DNA of 64,000 nucleotides from JAWKOK01 sp963698255 (GCA_963698255.1 CAVOQD010000012.1:357284-421283); one strand, 5' to 3'; numbered from the stretch's first letter, positions 1-8,961 are shown. Program-made: numbers and translations. The notes: generated by a model from the letters alone, not told the origin.

Positions 1-5
1 TGAAG

Positions 6-49
6 TGCCCACGGAATCTTTTGGCGAGGTGACGTGGGCATTTCTCTTT
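6..49 (+). terminator. Rho-independent-like terminator of a gene left of the window
   Basis: An 8-bp stem (TGCCCACG at 6-13 with CGTGGGCA at 33-40) is followed by a T-rich tail to 49. No gene is visible to its left, so it probably ends a transcript that enters from outside the window. Confidence 0.5.
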
Positions 50-256
50 CCTGCGCATAGCATAGCGGAATCCAACAAAAGACCGGGTAAGCAGACCTAC
101 ATAAGGCAAATCCGGTTTCTCAAGACCCGCGTTTTCCTCTACAATAATCCCAATACGGATCGACAATGACTCTACGGTGAAAACGGATTTCGCCACAGAC
201 GCATACGGATTCGTGACTCATCAATCAATACCGAGTTCAGAGCGGAGAGTGTGTTT
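50..256. other. Gap upstream of hisC copy 1
   Basis: No convincing coding sequence. Around 176-215 the words 'cggatttcgccacagac' and 'gcatacggattcg' resemble one arm of the CACAGAT-type palindrome described at 32975-33109, so this may be a degraded half copy. A TACAAT at about 136 could be a -10 box for hisC but has no good -35. Confidence 0.3.
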
Positions 257-1360
257 ATGTCGAGCTATGAGGATTCAGCGTTGCAGTTTGTCAAACCGGG
301 CGTACGCAGCGTTGGATCGATGGGGCGATTCACCTTTGCCGGCGCCACCCATCGGATGCAGTGGAACGAAAACCCCTATGACTACCCGGCGGATCTGAAG
401 GAGGAAGTGCTGCGAACCATGGCCGAGCGGGCCTGGTCCCACTATCCCAACAGCCTCCGCCCCTTCGATCTGATCGACCAACTGGCCGATCTATACCACT
501 TGCCGCCGGAGATGGTGGTTGTCAACAGCGGATCGGCCAGTTTGATCAAGATGATCATGGAAGCGGTCCTCGGTCCGGGCGACCGCATGATGATGCTCTC
601 GCCCACGTTTCTGCTCTACCGTCGCAACGCCGCCCTGCTGGGGGCTGAACTGCACGAGGTCGCGGCAACGCCCGAAAGCGATTTCGCGTTGCCTATCGAT
701 GAACTGGTGGTCGGCGCACGCACCAATGAGGCCAAGCTGATCGCGCTCTGCGCGCCCAACAATCCGACCGGGACCGTCTACAGCATCGACGAAGTACGCC
801 GGCTGGTCGACGAAAGCGGCGCGCTGGTCGTCGTCGACGAGGCCTACGTCGAGTTCTCGGATGCCGACATGCGTCCCTTGGTCGATGAGTTTGAAAATGT
901 AATTCTGCTGCGCACCTTCAGCAAGGCCTACGGCATGGCCGGCATGCGCGTGGGGTATGCCCTGGCCCCGCAGGCGCTGGCCAGGGAACTGGATAAGAAT
1001 GTCAGCCCTTTCCCCATCTCAACCTTCAGCGAGACGGTCGCGCTCACGGCGTTGGCCTACCGCGATCGCTTCATGGCCAACGTGCAGCGCACCATCGAAG
1101 AGCGTAGCCGGCTGTCGGCTGCGCTGTCGGCGCTGCCCGGCGTGCATGTCTACTCCAGCGGAACAAATTTCATCCTGACCCAGCTCCAGCGCCCGACGCA
1201 GCCATTGCTCGCCAAGCTGCGCCAAGATCACGGCGTTGTGCTCAACGACATGGCCTCGTACCCAGAGTTGCCCCAGACCCTACGCATCACCATCGGCACG
1301 CCCGAAGCGAATGATTTGGTTTTCGAGGCGTATCGGGCGTTCGTGGCTGACGGGGCGTAA
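257..1360 (+). CDS. hisC: Histidinol-phosphate aminotransferase, copy 1
   Basis: PLP-dependent fold-type I aminotransferase that converts imidazole-acetol phosphate plus glutamate to histidinol phosphate in histidine synthesis; close paralogues act on aromatic substrates. The 367-residue frame is unbroken and of normal family length. Visible motifs are APNNPTGT (about residue 168), VVVDEAYVEF (about 195) and TFSKAYGMAGMRVGY (about 220), where the lysine should bind PLP. I prefer the ATG at 257 over the GTG two codons earlier because GGAGAG ends about 7 nt before it. It stands alone, away from hisB and hisD, and is the intact one of two hisC genes here; the other (9296-10455) is disrupted. It could serve another amino-acid pathway, but the family call is firm. 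Confidence 0.9.
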   Translation: MSSYEDSALQFVKPGVRSVGSMGRFTFAGATHRMQWNENPYDYPADLKEEVLRTMAERAWSHYPNSLRPFDLIDQLADLYHLPPEMVVVNSGSASLIKMIMEAVLGPGDRMMMLSPTFLLYRRNAALLGAELHEVAATPESDFALPIDELVVGARTNEAKLIALCAPNNPTGTVYSIDEVRRLVDESGALVVVDEAYVEFSDADMRPLVDEFENVILLRTFSKAYGMAGMRVGYALAPQALARELDKNVSPFPISTFSETVALTALAYRDRFMANVQRTIEERSRLSAALSALPGVHVYSSGTNFILTQLQRPTQPLLAKLRQDHGVVLNDMASYPELPQTLRITIGTPEANDLVFEAYRAFVADGA

Positions 1361-1380
1361 CTGCACGGGCAAAAAGAATT

Positions 1381-1442
1381 GATCCACGAAGAAACACAAA
1401 GGGGCACGAAGAACCGAAAATCTTCGTGTCCCTTCGTGGATC
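1381..1442. repeat. Palindromic element, CCACGAAG family, copy 1
   Basis: Imperfect inverted repeat. The right arm at 1421-1442 (TCTTCGTGTCCC then TTCGTGGATC) is the complement of the left arm at 1381-1412, apart from an extra 'aaacacaaa' in the left arm. It lies between the 3' ends of convergent hisC and patatin genes and could end transcription from both sides. A second copy with the same arms is at 37672-37765. Confidence 0.8.
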
Positions 1443-1470
1443 GCCCTTCCACGTGAATTGCCGTAAACCC

Positions 1471-2391
1471 TTAACGCAAATACACCGGGATATACTCGGT
1501 CGCCGCGCCCACGGACTCGCCGTACGCGGATGGTGGAGCGGCATCTTGGGTCGCAGGAATGTAGGCGGGCGGCGGCGCGGCCAGGAAGGCCTTGGTGCGC
1601 ACATAGCCGGCCTCGATCATCTCGTCCGTCTTGCTGAAATCTCGAAACGAGATGGCGCCGAAGTCGCTGAGGTGGATGTGATAGAGATCGACCGTGTCGT
1701 CCTTGGCCGCGCGGTCCAGATCCTGGAGCATGGACTGGGACATCATGCTCGACAGCGTCAGGCTGAAGACCTCCAGCGCGCTCTGGGCCGCGCGCAGTTG
1801 GCCGCCGCCATAGCCGGCATTGACCACGTAGAGCGTGGTCGCCCCTTTGTCCATGGCAATGCTGGACGGCACATTGGCCAGCGCTCCGCCATCGACCAGT
1901 TGCAGTCGCTCATAGGTGACAGGCGGATGGATGCAGGGCATGGAGGCGCTGGCGAGCACAGCATCGACCAGCGGAGCATCGGGATCGTCGCCGAAAATGA
2001 AAAGCTGTTGGCGCTGCAGATCCGTGGCCGTGACATAGAGCGGCAATGACAGATCGCCAAAAGTGGAGACATTAGGCGGCATCGAGCCGGCGATCACCTG
2101 GCGCAGGCCGTCACTGCTGAAGAGGCTGGCCTCTCGGCTGCGCAGACGATAGGCAAGCTGGATCACGTTCTGCGGATAGACGATCTCGGCGGTCACCCCG
2201 CGCCAGAGATCGGCCATGCGGTCGACGGTCTCCAGCGAGACGCCCCACGCCGCAAGATAGGCGGCATTGATGGCCCCGGCCGACGTGCCGACCAATAGGT
2301 CCGGCTGATGGCCCGCCTCGATCAACGCACGCAACGCGCCCACTTCCAATGGGCCGCGATTTCCCGCACCGCTCAACACAAATGCCAGCAT
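1471..2391 (-). CDS. Patatin-like phospholipase (RssA type)
   Basis: Serine lipid acyl hydrolase of the patatin family, 306 residues. Starting at 2391 puts the first beta strand and oxyanion-hole motif at the N-terminus (LAFVLSGAGNRG, where most members have GGGARG). The nucleophile elbow is GTSAGA at about residues 40-45, and the catalytic dyad aspartate is in LVDGGALANVP. The start is fixed by GGAGG seven bases upstream; an upstream in-frame extension lacks patatin features. No signal peptide is seen, so it is probably cytoplasmic and acts on membrane lipids; the substrate cannot be told. The change from GGG to SGAGN in the oxyanion loop is mildly unusual. It is separated from rsmI by a palindromic repeat. 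Confidence 0.88.
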   Translation of the reverse strand: MLAFVLSGAGNRGPLEVGALRALIEAGHQPDLLVGTSAGAINAAYLAAWGVSLETVDRMADLWRGVTAEIVYPQNVIQLAYRLRSREASLFSSDGLRQVIAGSMPPNVSTFGDLSLPLYVTATDLQRQQLFIFGDDPDAPLVDAVLASASMPCIHPPVTYERLQLVDGGALANVPSSIAMDKGATTLYVVNAGYGGGQLRAAQSALEVFSLTLSSMMSQSMLQDLDRAAKDDTVDLYHIHLSDFGAISFRDFSKTDEMIEAGYVRTKAFLAAPPPAYIPATQDAAPPSAYGESVGAATEYIPVYLR

Positions 2392-2454
2392 GGAATACCT
2401 CCGTGAGGCTGCTGCAAAACAAAAAAGCACCGATACAAGTAGTGACAGAACAGG

Positions 2455-2551
2455 CCGCGGATTCGGCAAATCAGACGGATGCAACCGGATAAAATCCGAA
2501 AAACATCCGGCTCTTTCCGCCAAATCAGCCGAATCTGTGATCCATCTGCGG
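2455..2551. repeat. Palindromic element, CCGCGGATT family, copy 1
   Basis: Long imperfect palindrome: CCGCGGATTCGGCAAATCAG at 2455 onward is answered by 'caaatcagccgaatctg' and 'atctgcgg' up to 2551, with inner arms ACCGGAT and ATCCGG. It fills the gap between rsmI and the patatin gene. Related copies are at 14460-14545, 17202-17250 and 40637-40688. Confidence 0.75.
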
Positions 2552-2569
2552 TTTCCTGCCGCGATGGCC

Positions 2570-3253
2570 TCAATCGAGCTTGCCGCCGACCACGATGACG
2601 AACTCGCCCTTGAGCTTGCGGCCCACCATTCGTTCATGCAGTTCAGACAGCGTGCCGCGTTCGACAGTCTCGTACAGTTTGGTCAATTCCCTCGCCACAG
2701 CCGCCGGCCGATCGCCGTAGATCTCAAGGGCGTCGGCCAGAAATGAGCCGACGCGATAGGGGCTTTCATAGAAGACCAGTGTGTGGGGCGACTCGGCGTC
2801 CACGGCCATGAAGCGTTTTCGTGGGCCGCGCTTATGGGGCGGAAAGCCGCGAAAAGTGAAGCTATGCAAGGGCAGGCCGGAGAGCACCAAGGCCATGACC
2901 GCGGCAGACGGGCCGGGGATCATGGTGAAATCGACCTCCTCGCCGGCGGCCTGAGCCTGGAGCAGACGACGAACCAGCGTGAAGCCGGGATCCGAGATGC
3001 CCGGCGTGCCCGCATCGGTGACCATGGCCACCGAATTGCCTTCCAGCAGCAGGTTCAGAATCCGCTCGCCCGCAGCCTCTTCGTTGTGCTCGTGAAATGC
3101 GATCAACGGGCGCTGGATCTCAAAGTGCTTGAGCATGCGCCCCGTCTTGCGCGTGTCCTCGCTGGCCACATAGTCAACCGAGCGCAACGTTTCCAACGCC
3201 CGCAGAGAGATGTCGCCTAGGTTGCCGATCGGTGTTGCGATGAGGTAGAGCAT
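2570..3253 (-). CDS. rsmI: 16S rRNA (cytidine-1402-2'-O)-methyltransferase
   Basis: SAM-dependent methyltransferase of the tetrapyrrole-methylase fold that modifies C1402 in the ribosomal P site. Diagnostic stretches are LIATPIGNLGDISLRAL at the N-terminus, SEDTRKTGRMLKHF and TDAGTPGISDPGF. At 227 residues it is shorter than the usual 270-290: it stops after KGEFVIVVGG and lacks the small C-terminal helical domain. Because the catalytic core is whole, I read it as a compact form, although an undetected frame error at the 3' end is possible. It may share a transcript with the patatin gene downstream, interrupted by the palindrome at 2455-2551. Confidence 0.9.
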   Translation of the reverse strand: MLYLIATPIGNLGDISLRALETLRSVDYVASEDTRKTGRMLKHFEIQRPLIAFHEHNEEAAGERILNLLLEGNSVAMVTDAGTPGISDPGFTLVRRLLQAQAAGEEVDFTMIPGPSAAVMALVLSGLPLHSFTFRGFPPHKRGPRKRFMAVDAESPHTLVFYESPYRVGSFLADALEIYGDRPAAVARELTKLYETVERGTLSELHERMVGRKLKGEFVIVVGGKLD

Positions 3254-3260
3254 AGGATTA

Positions 3261-3430
3261 CTGCTGCTTGCTACTTGCTGCGTGAATGGTTAATGCTGCG
3301 CAAAACGGTGTTGCGAAATCTGTCGCAGACGATTCTCCAAACTTGATTGAACTCGCCCATACCAAGTAACGAACCGATTCCAAAATCTGCCGCTCCACGG
3401 AAACCTCACGTAGCAAGCAGCAAGCAACAG
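3261..3430. repeat. Inverted repeat flanking the rsmI-hisB gap, GCTGCTTGC family
   Basis: A 25-nt arm at 3261-3285 is matched with three mismatches by the complement of 3406-3430; 120 bases without a believable gene lie between. The arm sequence (CTGCTGCTTGC then TGCGTGA) resembles the tight hairpin at 61582-61622. Both gap-facing genes are on the minus strand. Confidence 0.6.
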
Positions 3431-3454
3431 TAGGTACCCCTGAGCAACGCACTT

Positions 3455-4045
3455 CTACGCCGTCAACGTCCCCTTCGTGCTCGGCACGCCCTGGCGACGC
3501 GGGTCGTAGCTGGTGGCGAGATCCAGGGCGCGGGCAAAGGCTTTGAAGAGCGCTTCGATCTTGTGGTGATCGTTTTGGCCGTAGAGCACCCTGGCGTGCA
3601 GGTTCATGTTGGATTGAAAGGCGACGCTCTCGAAGAGATGGAAGATCAGATCGGTGCCGAGCTGGCCGACCCTGGGCGTCGCAAATTCGGCATCGAAGAC
3701 GGCATAGGGCCGCCCGCCAAAGTCGAGGGCGACGAAAGCCAGGGCTTCGTCCATGGGCACATAGCTGTGGGCCGTGCGCACGATGCCGCGTCGATCACCG
3801 AGGGCGACATCCAAGGCTTTGCCGAAACAGAGAAAGGTGTCCTCGGCGCTGTGATGCTCGTCGATGTGCAGGTCACCTTTGACATCAACGGTTATGTCAA
3901 ACAGGCCATGGCTGGCAATGGCCGTGAGCATGTGGTCCAGAAAGCCGATTCCTGTGTTGATCTCTGCGCGTCCACTGCCGTCGACGTTGAGATAGAATCG
4001 AATCTGGGTCTCGCCGGTTTCGCGCACGATTTCCGCTTCACGCAT
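3455..4045 (-). CDS. hisB: Imidazoleglycerol-phosphate dehydratase
   Basis: Catalyses the sixth step of histidine synthesis, imidazoleglycerol phosphate to imidazole-acetol phosphate, in the cytoplasm; the product is the substrate of HisC. Length of 196 residues is typical of the monofunctional enzyme. Metal-binding histidine motifs are visible: GFLDHMLTAIASHG, DEHHSAEDT near residue 65, and GQNDHHKIEALFKAFARAL near residue 165; the C-terminus PSTKGTL is also typical. ATG 4045 is preferred because GAGAG ends about five bases before it; ATG 4048 is also possible. It is a single gene rather than part of a his operon, since hisC and hisD lie elsewhere in the window. Confidence 0.93.
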   Translation of the reverse strand: MREAEIVRETGETQIRFYLNVDGSGRAEINTGIGFLDHMLTAIASHGLFDITVDVKGDLHIDEHHSAEDTFLCFGKALDVALGDRRGIVRTAHSYVPMDEALAFVALDFGGRPYAVFDAEFATPRVGQLGTDLIFHLFESVAFQSNMNLHARVLYGQNDHHKIEALFKAFARALDLATSYDPRRQGVPSTKGTLTA

Positions 4046-4156
4046 CATTTCTCTCACAATCCACAAATGAATAATCGTAAGTTGCAGGCTACGTGCCTAG
4101 TGTACACTGTATCTCATCGGTGCGCCAAGCGCATACCATATCGCCAAACAGACGAA

Positions 4157-4207
4157 GGACGTAGGTTCCGGTCCGATTGGCGGCCGATCGGACCGGAACC
4201 TACGTCC
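4157..4207. repeat. Perfect 21-bp inverted repeat
   Basis: GGACGTAGGTTCCGGTCCGA (from 4157) is perfectly complementary to 4187-4207, with a 9-nt loop. It lies in the divergent gap between hisB and the small gene at 4285, about 80 bases before that gene's start. It could be a mobile palindrome, a hairpin in a 5' leader, or less likely a terminator. Confidence 0.75.
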
Positions 4208-4284
4208 ACACCCATTCGTTTTTTCAGCACACACCGTTCCTTCCCCCAATCGTCTCAGTTCCGTTCACACCGGAGGGTACAAAG

Positions 4285-4512
4285 ATGACCAGGAAGTTTA
4301 CGGTAGGACAGATCGCCCAAGCCTTGCGCTGTCACCAACGAACCGCCCGCCACTATCTACACGAAGTCAACGCCAACATCGATAGCTATGCCGACGATCT
4401 GTCTGAAGCCATCGACCAGCAGACGCTCATCGCGCTCTGCCGTCGCCACGCCGATTCGATCACTGGCTGGCGACTGACGCCGCTACTCGTGCCGGTGCAG
4501 CGTGGGCGCTAA
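4285..4512 (+). CDS. Small helix-turn-helix-like protein, function unknown
   Basis: A 75-residue reading frame with a well placed GGAGGG eight bases before ATG 4285. The N-terminal stretch (FTVGQIAQALRCHQRTARHY) has the spacing and residue pattern of a helix-turn-helix that recognises DNA, as in AraC, MerR or excisionase-like proteins, but the protein is too short for a full regulator of those families. The rest is polar and includes one cysteine pair member at 'ALCRRHA'. No partner gene is adjacent; UspA is on the other strand. The DNA-binding role is inference from the pattern only. Confidence 0.5.
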   Translation: MTRKFTVGQIAQALRCHQRTARHYLHEVNANIDSYADDLSEAIDQQTLIALCRRHADSITGWRLTPLLVPVQRGR

Positions 4513-4542
4513 CTGCGCGTCCAGAAGCGACTTTCTGGTTTG

Positions 4543-4602
4543 CACCTTCCTGGAAGCTTTCTTGGAAGGTGGTCGATCTGCATTCAGCTTCCAGGAAGAC
4601 CG
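4543..4602. repeat. CTTCCAGGAAG palindrome family, copy 1
   Basis: CACCTTCCTGGAAG at 4543 is followed by CTTGGAAGGTG and then CAGCTTCCAGGAAG, giving a compact cluster of self-complementary units between the small HTH-like gene and uspA. Further copies of the 11-mer pair are at 8204-8263 and 44709-44747. Confidence 0.7.
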
Positions 4603-4635
4603 GTGAGTAACATTTGGACGTAACCTAGCCATCGG

Positions 4636-5133
4636 TTATACAGGCAGAACCACGGCTGCCTTGGCCGGGCTTGACGCCAGATGGCCCATGTCCTTGCGCA
4701 CCAGCAAGACCGGGCACGGGCTCATCTGCATGACCTTGGCGGCCACGCTGCCGGACGGCCATCGTGATGGACCGCCCATGCCGTGGGAGGTCATGACGAT
4801 GATATCAACGTCCTCGGCAACGGCAACCAGCAGAATCTCATCGGCCGGCGACTCTTCGCGCACGATTTTGCGGACGGGGATATCCTTGTCGGCCAGCAAT
4901 TGCGAACGTTCATCCAGATAGAGTTGGGCCTGGCGATATGTGTACTGCAAGGCCTCATGGGCCCAACGTTCCTCCGGATAGGGTGACGGCGATGCCGGCA
5001 ACGGAATGTCCAAGACACGCAACAAGATGACCTGGCTGTCGAACTTGTCGGCAAGCTCGATCGCAATCGAGAGCGCTTCCTCGGCCAGATCCGACCCGTC
5101 CAGCGGGACCAATATTCGACCAAACCTGTTCAT
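4636..5133 (-). CDS. Universal stress protein, UspA family
   Basis: Small cytoplasmic alpha/beta protein, 165 residues, of the nucleotide-binding Usp superfamily. The N-terminus RILVPLDGSDLAEEAL is the typical first strand and helix with the Asp that contacts adenine. The ATP-binding signature G-2x-G-9x-G-(S/T) appears as SHGMGGPSRWPSGSVAAKVM near residue 120, followed by CPVLLVR. It therefore should belong to the ATP-binding type. A C-terminal tail of about 15 residues after the domain is short and hydrophobic. It is monocistronic, with palindromic sequence on both sides. Partner and stress signal cannot be read from the sequence. Confidence 0.9.
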   Translation of the reverse strand: MNRFGRILVPLDGSDLAEEALSIAIELADKFDSQVILLRVLDIPLPASPSPYPEERWAHEALQYTYRQAQLYLDERSQLLADKDIPVRKIVREESPADEILLVAVAEDVDIIVMTSHGMGGPSRWPSGSVAAKVMQMSPCPVLLVRKDMGHLASSPAKAAVVLPV

Positions 5134-5422
5134 TCTATCCTCCCTTTGTGGCGACTTGTCGGTAGAGCCGGTCTAGAAATAGAACGGTCCTAAAGATCAT
5201 AGACCGATGGTGGCTACAAAATGGCTACAAAGCAGGGCAACAAAGGCGATTGCAGGTTCACCAAAAAGCAGATTCCGCCGGGCATGTCGGCGGAATCTCG
5301 ATGGCTATTCGTCTATCGGGGAAGACGTTGCTTGCGCCACAACTTCATCTGTTATCGGTGATTCCGATGGTCATCCCCCGGAATCACTGCGGCGCAGGCA
5401 TCTTGCGCCAACTTGGGTTCAC
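5134..5422. other. Gap with two short hairpins
   Basis: No gene seen. Contains AGATTCCGCCG / CGGCGGAATCT (5267-5295), and GTGATTCCG / CGGAATCAC further on (about 5357-5386). The second could end the minus-strand repeat protein only if it lay downstream; it is instead near its stop codon and may do so. A tandem 'ggctacaaaatggctacaaa' is near 5212. Confidence 0.4.
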
Positions 5423-6945
5423 TTAATAGGCGACTCCGTCTCCACTGATTTCGAATCGGTAGAAGCCAGGTTCGTCCACATTCTTGGCATGCTCGATCAC
5501 GATGTAGTACTCACCGGACTCGGTCAGGTTGCGCTGACCATTGAGCATACGCAAGATCCTTCTCATCCACTTCCTCATCACCCTCTTCATCTCCACTAGA
5601 GGTCTTGGCCGGGGTGCAGCAGCCAAAGTGAAGATTTTCGCCGTCCTGCCGCCAAGCCTCGGCCTGATCGCCGTTGCGCACGGTCAGGATCGTGGCATCT
5701 TTGGGATTCGTAAACATATGGATGGTGACCGGACGTGTGTAGTCGTCGTCATCATCATATGTAAACTTGTACCAATGGTTCGCGCCTTTCTCCAGTTGCA
5801 TCCACTCTCCGGTGGGCTGCATCGCGAAGTCCGGCCCGGTCCCCATCAATCCCGCAGGCTCGGCGCGTCCATCGTCGGTGCGGCCATGGCGACGGGTTCA
5901 GGAGCCGGCTTCGGCTCCGCCGACAGGCGCCACCACCCCGGCTGTCTCACTCGACCAACCGAGGGAAGGTCAGGTTGTCACCGGTCAAGCGTGAATCGAT
6001 AGTAGGCCGGCGTCTTGACGCCTTCGGCAGGTTCAACGACGATGTAGTAGCGCCCTGACGAGCGAAGGCTTCCTTCCCACTCAGCATAGTCGAGCTTGCC
6101 GTCATCATCGTTGTCCACATCGACCAGCGAACAGCAACCGAAGTGTTCGGCTGTGCCGTCGCGGCGCCACAGCTCGGCCTGCTCAGCATTGCGCACAGTG
6201 AGAACGACATTCTCATAGGGCTCGTTGTAGAGGCGAATGCCGACCGGCGTCTTGATGTCCTTGTCATAGTCGAAGTCAAAGACATACCAGTGCTCGGCAT
6301 CGGGCGCCAACTCAGTCCAAGCGCCGGTCGGAACCAACGCGTAGTCTGGAGCGGAACCTGCCAGCTCAGCCAACGTGACCGGCGCCAGTGCGGCGGCGGG
6401 CGCCTCGACCGGGGCCGGAGCGGCTTCCACTGTCAACGCCTGCGCAGCGGCTGGGAACGCACATGTTCTTGCCGCTGATGTCGAAACGATAGTAGGCATC
6501 CTCGGCCACATCCTTGGCGTGTTCAACGACGATATAGTATGTACCGGATTCACGCAGGGTCCCGGCCCATTCTGCATAGTCCGCCAACCCGTCATCGTTC
6601 TTGTCCCGATCGACCATGGTGCAGCAGCCGAAATGCATGTGCTTGCCATCGCGCACCCATTCGTCGATCTGGTCCTGGTTGCGAACAGTCAACGTAGCGG
6701 CCGCATAGGGCTCTGCAAACATCCGAATCTCGATCGGTTCATGAACGGCATCGTCACTGCTGTCATAGTCGAAGTGGAATGAATACCAGTCGTATTCACC
6801 CGGCTCCAACTCCATCCACTCACCGGTGGGGGCCATTGTGTCAAAAGGTCCTTCGCCTGTGGGGTCCTGGGCATCAACCGGAGCGACCCCTACTCAGCAG
6901 GAGGACCAAAGCGACAGCAAGAACCACGACCGGCTTCCACATCAT
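5423..6945 (-). CDS. Secreted protein with three PPC-like repeats, each with an EF-hand-like loop (frame interrupted)
   Basis: One gene read in several frames. ATG 6945 (or 6942) starts a signal peptide (KPVVVLAVALVLLLS) with a likely cleavage before AQDP. Three units of about 130 residues follow, each with PTGEWMEL or PTGAWTEL, a WYSF/WYVF strand, LTVRN, HFGCC, an acidic loop, and a closing strand such as YYIVVEHAKDV with YYRF. This resembles the bacterial pre-peptidase C-terminal (PPC) beta-sandwich. The acidic loops DKNDDGLADYAE and DNDDDGKLDYAE fit the EF-hand calcium pattern; unit 3 has a degenerate version. Alanine/proline-rich linkers join the units. Frame breaks lie near 6887, 6470, 5990, 5945, 5855 and 5590. 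Probably exported; function unknown. The HFGCC pair could form a disulfide. Confidence 0.7.
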
Positions 6946-7169
6946 TCCTAGACATCTCTCACTCCTCCTCATGCCTATTGCACATTCTAGCTCTATCCAC
7001 CTTGCCACCGTGACTTAGTTTGACATGCCGATGAAGACAAAGAGTTGACGCGGATGCGCCATAATGTCTACACGCTGGCTACAAAATGTCGGCATCAGTA
7101 TAGGATGGTTTCGGTCTTGGCGTGATCGATGTTTAGAAGAGCAGGATTTTTTGCCGGCGAGGCTTCGGC
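6946..7169. other. Gap upstream of the secreted repeat protein
   Basis: No gene or clear hairpin. It should contain the promoter of the minus-strand repeat protein and the 3' end of the BTAD regulator transcript. Confidence 0.3.
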
Positions 7170-7989
7170 TCATCCTGCCATTGGCGGCGACGCTGGCGAC
7201 GATCGGCAAAATTCAGGTGAGGTTTGAAGGCGAGCGGCAATTCGCCTGTAGTCGACATGGTTTGCTATGGCGGAACGGTAGGCCGTGCTCGTCGACTCTG
7301 CCGGATCCCGTCCTTGCTCGCGTCGCAGCACTTCAGCGCAGATCTCGTACTGTTCTTGGGCGGACGAACAGTCGCCACAGATCCCGTAGAGTTCGATCAG
7401 GTGGCGGTGCATGGTTTCGTGCGTCGGGTTGACAGCAAGATAGCGCCGGGCCATGGCAATCGCCCGCTGAAAATCACCCTGAGCCATCGACTGCTCAACC
7501 AGTACGCCCAATGCAGCCAGGTAATCTCGCTCCCAGAGCCGGCGGGCCAGTTTGATCCAACGGCTGTACTCGGCACAACCGTTGAGCACGTATCCGTCCA
7601 AAAACGGACCCTTGTAGAGATCGACAAGTGCGCAAAGAAGCGCCAACCTCGGGGTACGGTTGTAATCTTCAGCCAATTGCCGAAAGAGGAGGGCATCGGA
7701 CCAGATGAGGGAGAGATTGAGGCCCACAGTATCTTCACCGATGATCAAAGCATTGGAGATAGGCAGGGAGCGTTGGAGATGGTTACACAGTTTCGTCACG
7801 CTGACGTTGCACAGTCGCAGTTGGTTGGCTGGGCCAGAAGAGAAACCCGAGGTGCTGCCGTGAGATCGGCTCACATCCCTCGGCCAAGCGAAAGAGCAGC
7901 GCCTGCGACCGGCCCTTGAGGTTCTCAACCGGGCAATTGGCCCAGCAGATCCGTGGTTCCCCGAGAAGATAGATCTGTAGCATCGACAT
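7170..7989 (-). CDS. SARP/BTAD-type transcriptional regulator (frame interrupted)
   Basis: The N-terminus (MLQIYLLGEPRI, then QALLFRLAEG and FLFWPSQP) matches the winged-helix DNA-binding domain of SARP-like activators, which typically read LLGxPRI with LAxLLWP. After a one-base break near 7825 the protein continues with NQLRLCNVSVTKLCNHL and a bacterial transcriptional activator (BTAD) helical repeat domain: FLDGYVLNGCAEYSRWI, then DFQRAIAMARRYLAVNPTHETMHRHLIELYG, ending with a TPR-like QYEICAEVLRREQG. Total about 270 residues, so it has only the DNA-binding and BTAD modules and no ATPase or kinase part. It lies beside the secreted repeat protein on the same strand and might control it; that is inference. 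Removing one A near 7825 joins both frames. Confidence 0.75.
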
Positions 7990-8203
7990 GGAGCACCTCG
8001 CTCAATAACAGGGTGACCCATGGGGGGAAATTTTCGGCGGGAGGAAGCATCCCGCGCCGTATCCGGTCACCGCTCGTGCCCAACAGTGACCCAAGCATAT
8101 CAGGCCACTGTCTACACAGTGGCGACAAAGCGGATACGAAAACTCGCCGTGTTTGAAGTCCGTTCGCAGACCCACTCGGTTCTTTTCATGAGTTCCGGAA
8201 AAC

Positions 8204-8263
8204 GTCTTCCAGGAAGGGCAACTGCGGCCAGATGTGCTCTGGACTACACCTTCCTGGAAGATC
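8204..8263. repeat. CTTCCAGGAAG palindrome family, copy 2
   Basis: TCTTCCAGGAAGG at about 8205 and CCTTCCTGGAAGAT at about 8250 form an inverted pair with a GC-rich loop that itself has a CCAGA / TCTGG stem. Located in the 270-base gap between the BTAD regulator and the protein at 8293-8961, both minus strand; the rest of that gap shows nothing else. Confidence 0.7.
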
Positions 8264-8292
8264 GCTGCCGATTCAATAGTGAGAATAACCGA

Positions 8293-8961
8293 TCAGATCA
8301 GATCATCGAGTGTCACGGGTGTGGCTGGCCATTGCCCCGATTGGCGCGCACCGTCAATCGCTGCTTCCACGGCATGTGAAGTCTGGTAATATTTCGGCCC
8401 GCGCAGATTTGATGGCATCTGGCAAAGTTCTGATTGGATCGACTTCAAGCCCGCCGCATAGAGCGTAGGCGGGGCGATGGCCGTCAGATGCTGTTGGAAT
8501 CCAATGTCGTCGGCGCCCCACTGTGCCCGCCGGATCGCGATGAGCGCCTCGAACTTGTCGACTACATCGGTGGCCAGACTCTCCGGGCTGCCGCGCTCGA
8601 CGCCGAGCCGAAATAGCGGCACAGGCGACGTCAATTGACAGTGGGTGCAATTGTGCGACACCACGATCGCCAGGTCGCCGCCGAGGCAGTAGGCCTCGAC
8701 TATCTTGTTCTTGCGATCTCGAATCACGATTCGCCCACAGCCGATCCGCAGATGATCGCTTCCTCGCCACGGATGTGCGATGAGCGTCGGCTGGATCGCG
8801 CCGTCGTGCCGGATCATCGGTACGGTTAATCGCTCCGGATCATAGTGTTGATCGGTCGGGGTAGCACAGATATTGACGTCGAGTCGGGTGTAAGCGGAGA
8901 AGTTCTGAGAAGGTTCCGGATAAAACACATAGCCCCATTCCGGGACAGCCAATTGGTTCAT
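8293..8961 (-). CDS. Hypothetical protein, 222 residues
   Basis: I do not recognise this family. The frame is unbroken, begins MNQLAVPEWGYVFYPEPSQN, has no signal peptide or membrane segment, and contains HNCTHCQL near residue 103 (a CxxC flanked by histidine that might bind metal), but no other obvious catalytic motif. A codon-like pattern over the full length and an unbroken frame support a real gene. No strong Shine-Dalgarno is visible before ATG 8961. It is an orphan in an accessory stretch bounded by palindromic repeats, so it may be a recent acquisition. Confidence 0.5.
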   Translation of the reverse strand: MNQLAVPEWGYVFYPEPSQNFSAYTRLDVNICATPTDQHYDPERLTVPMIRHDGAIQPTLIAHPWRGSDHLRIGCGRIVIRDRKNKIVEAYCLGGDLAIVVSHNCTHCQLTSPVPLFRLGVERGSPESLATDVVDKFEALIAIRRAQWGADDIGFQQHLTAIAPPTLYAAGLKSIQSELCQMPSNLRGPKYYQTSHAVEAAIDGARQSGQWPATPVTLDDLI

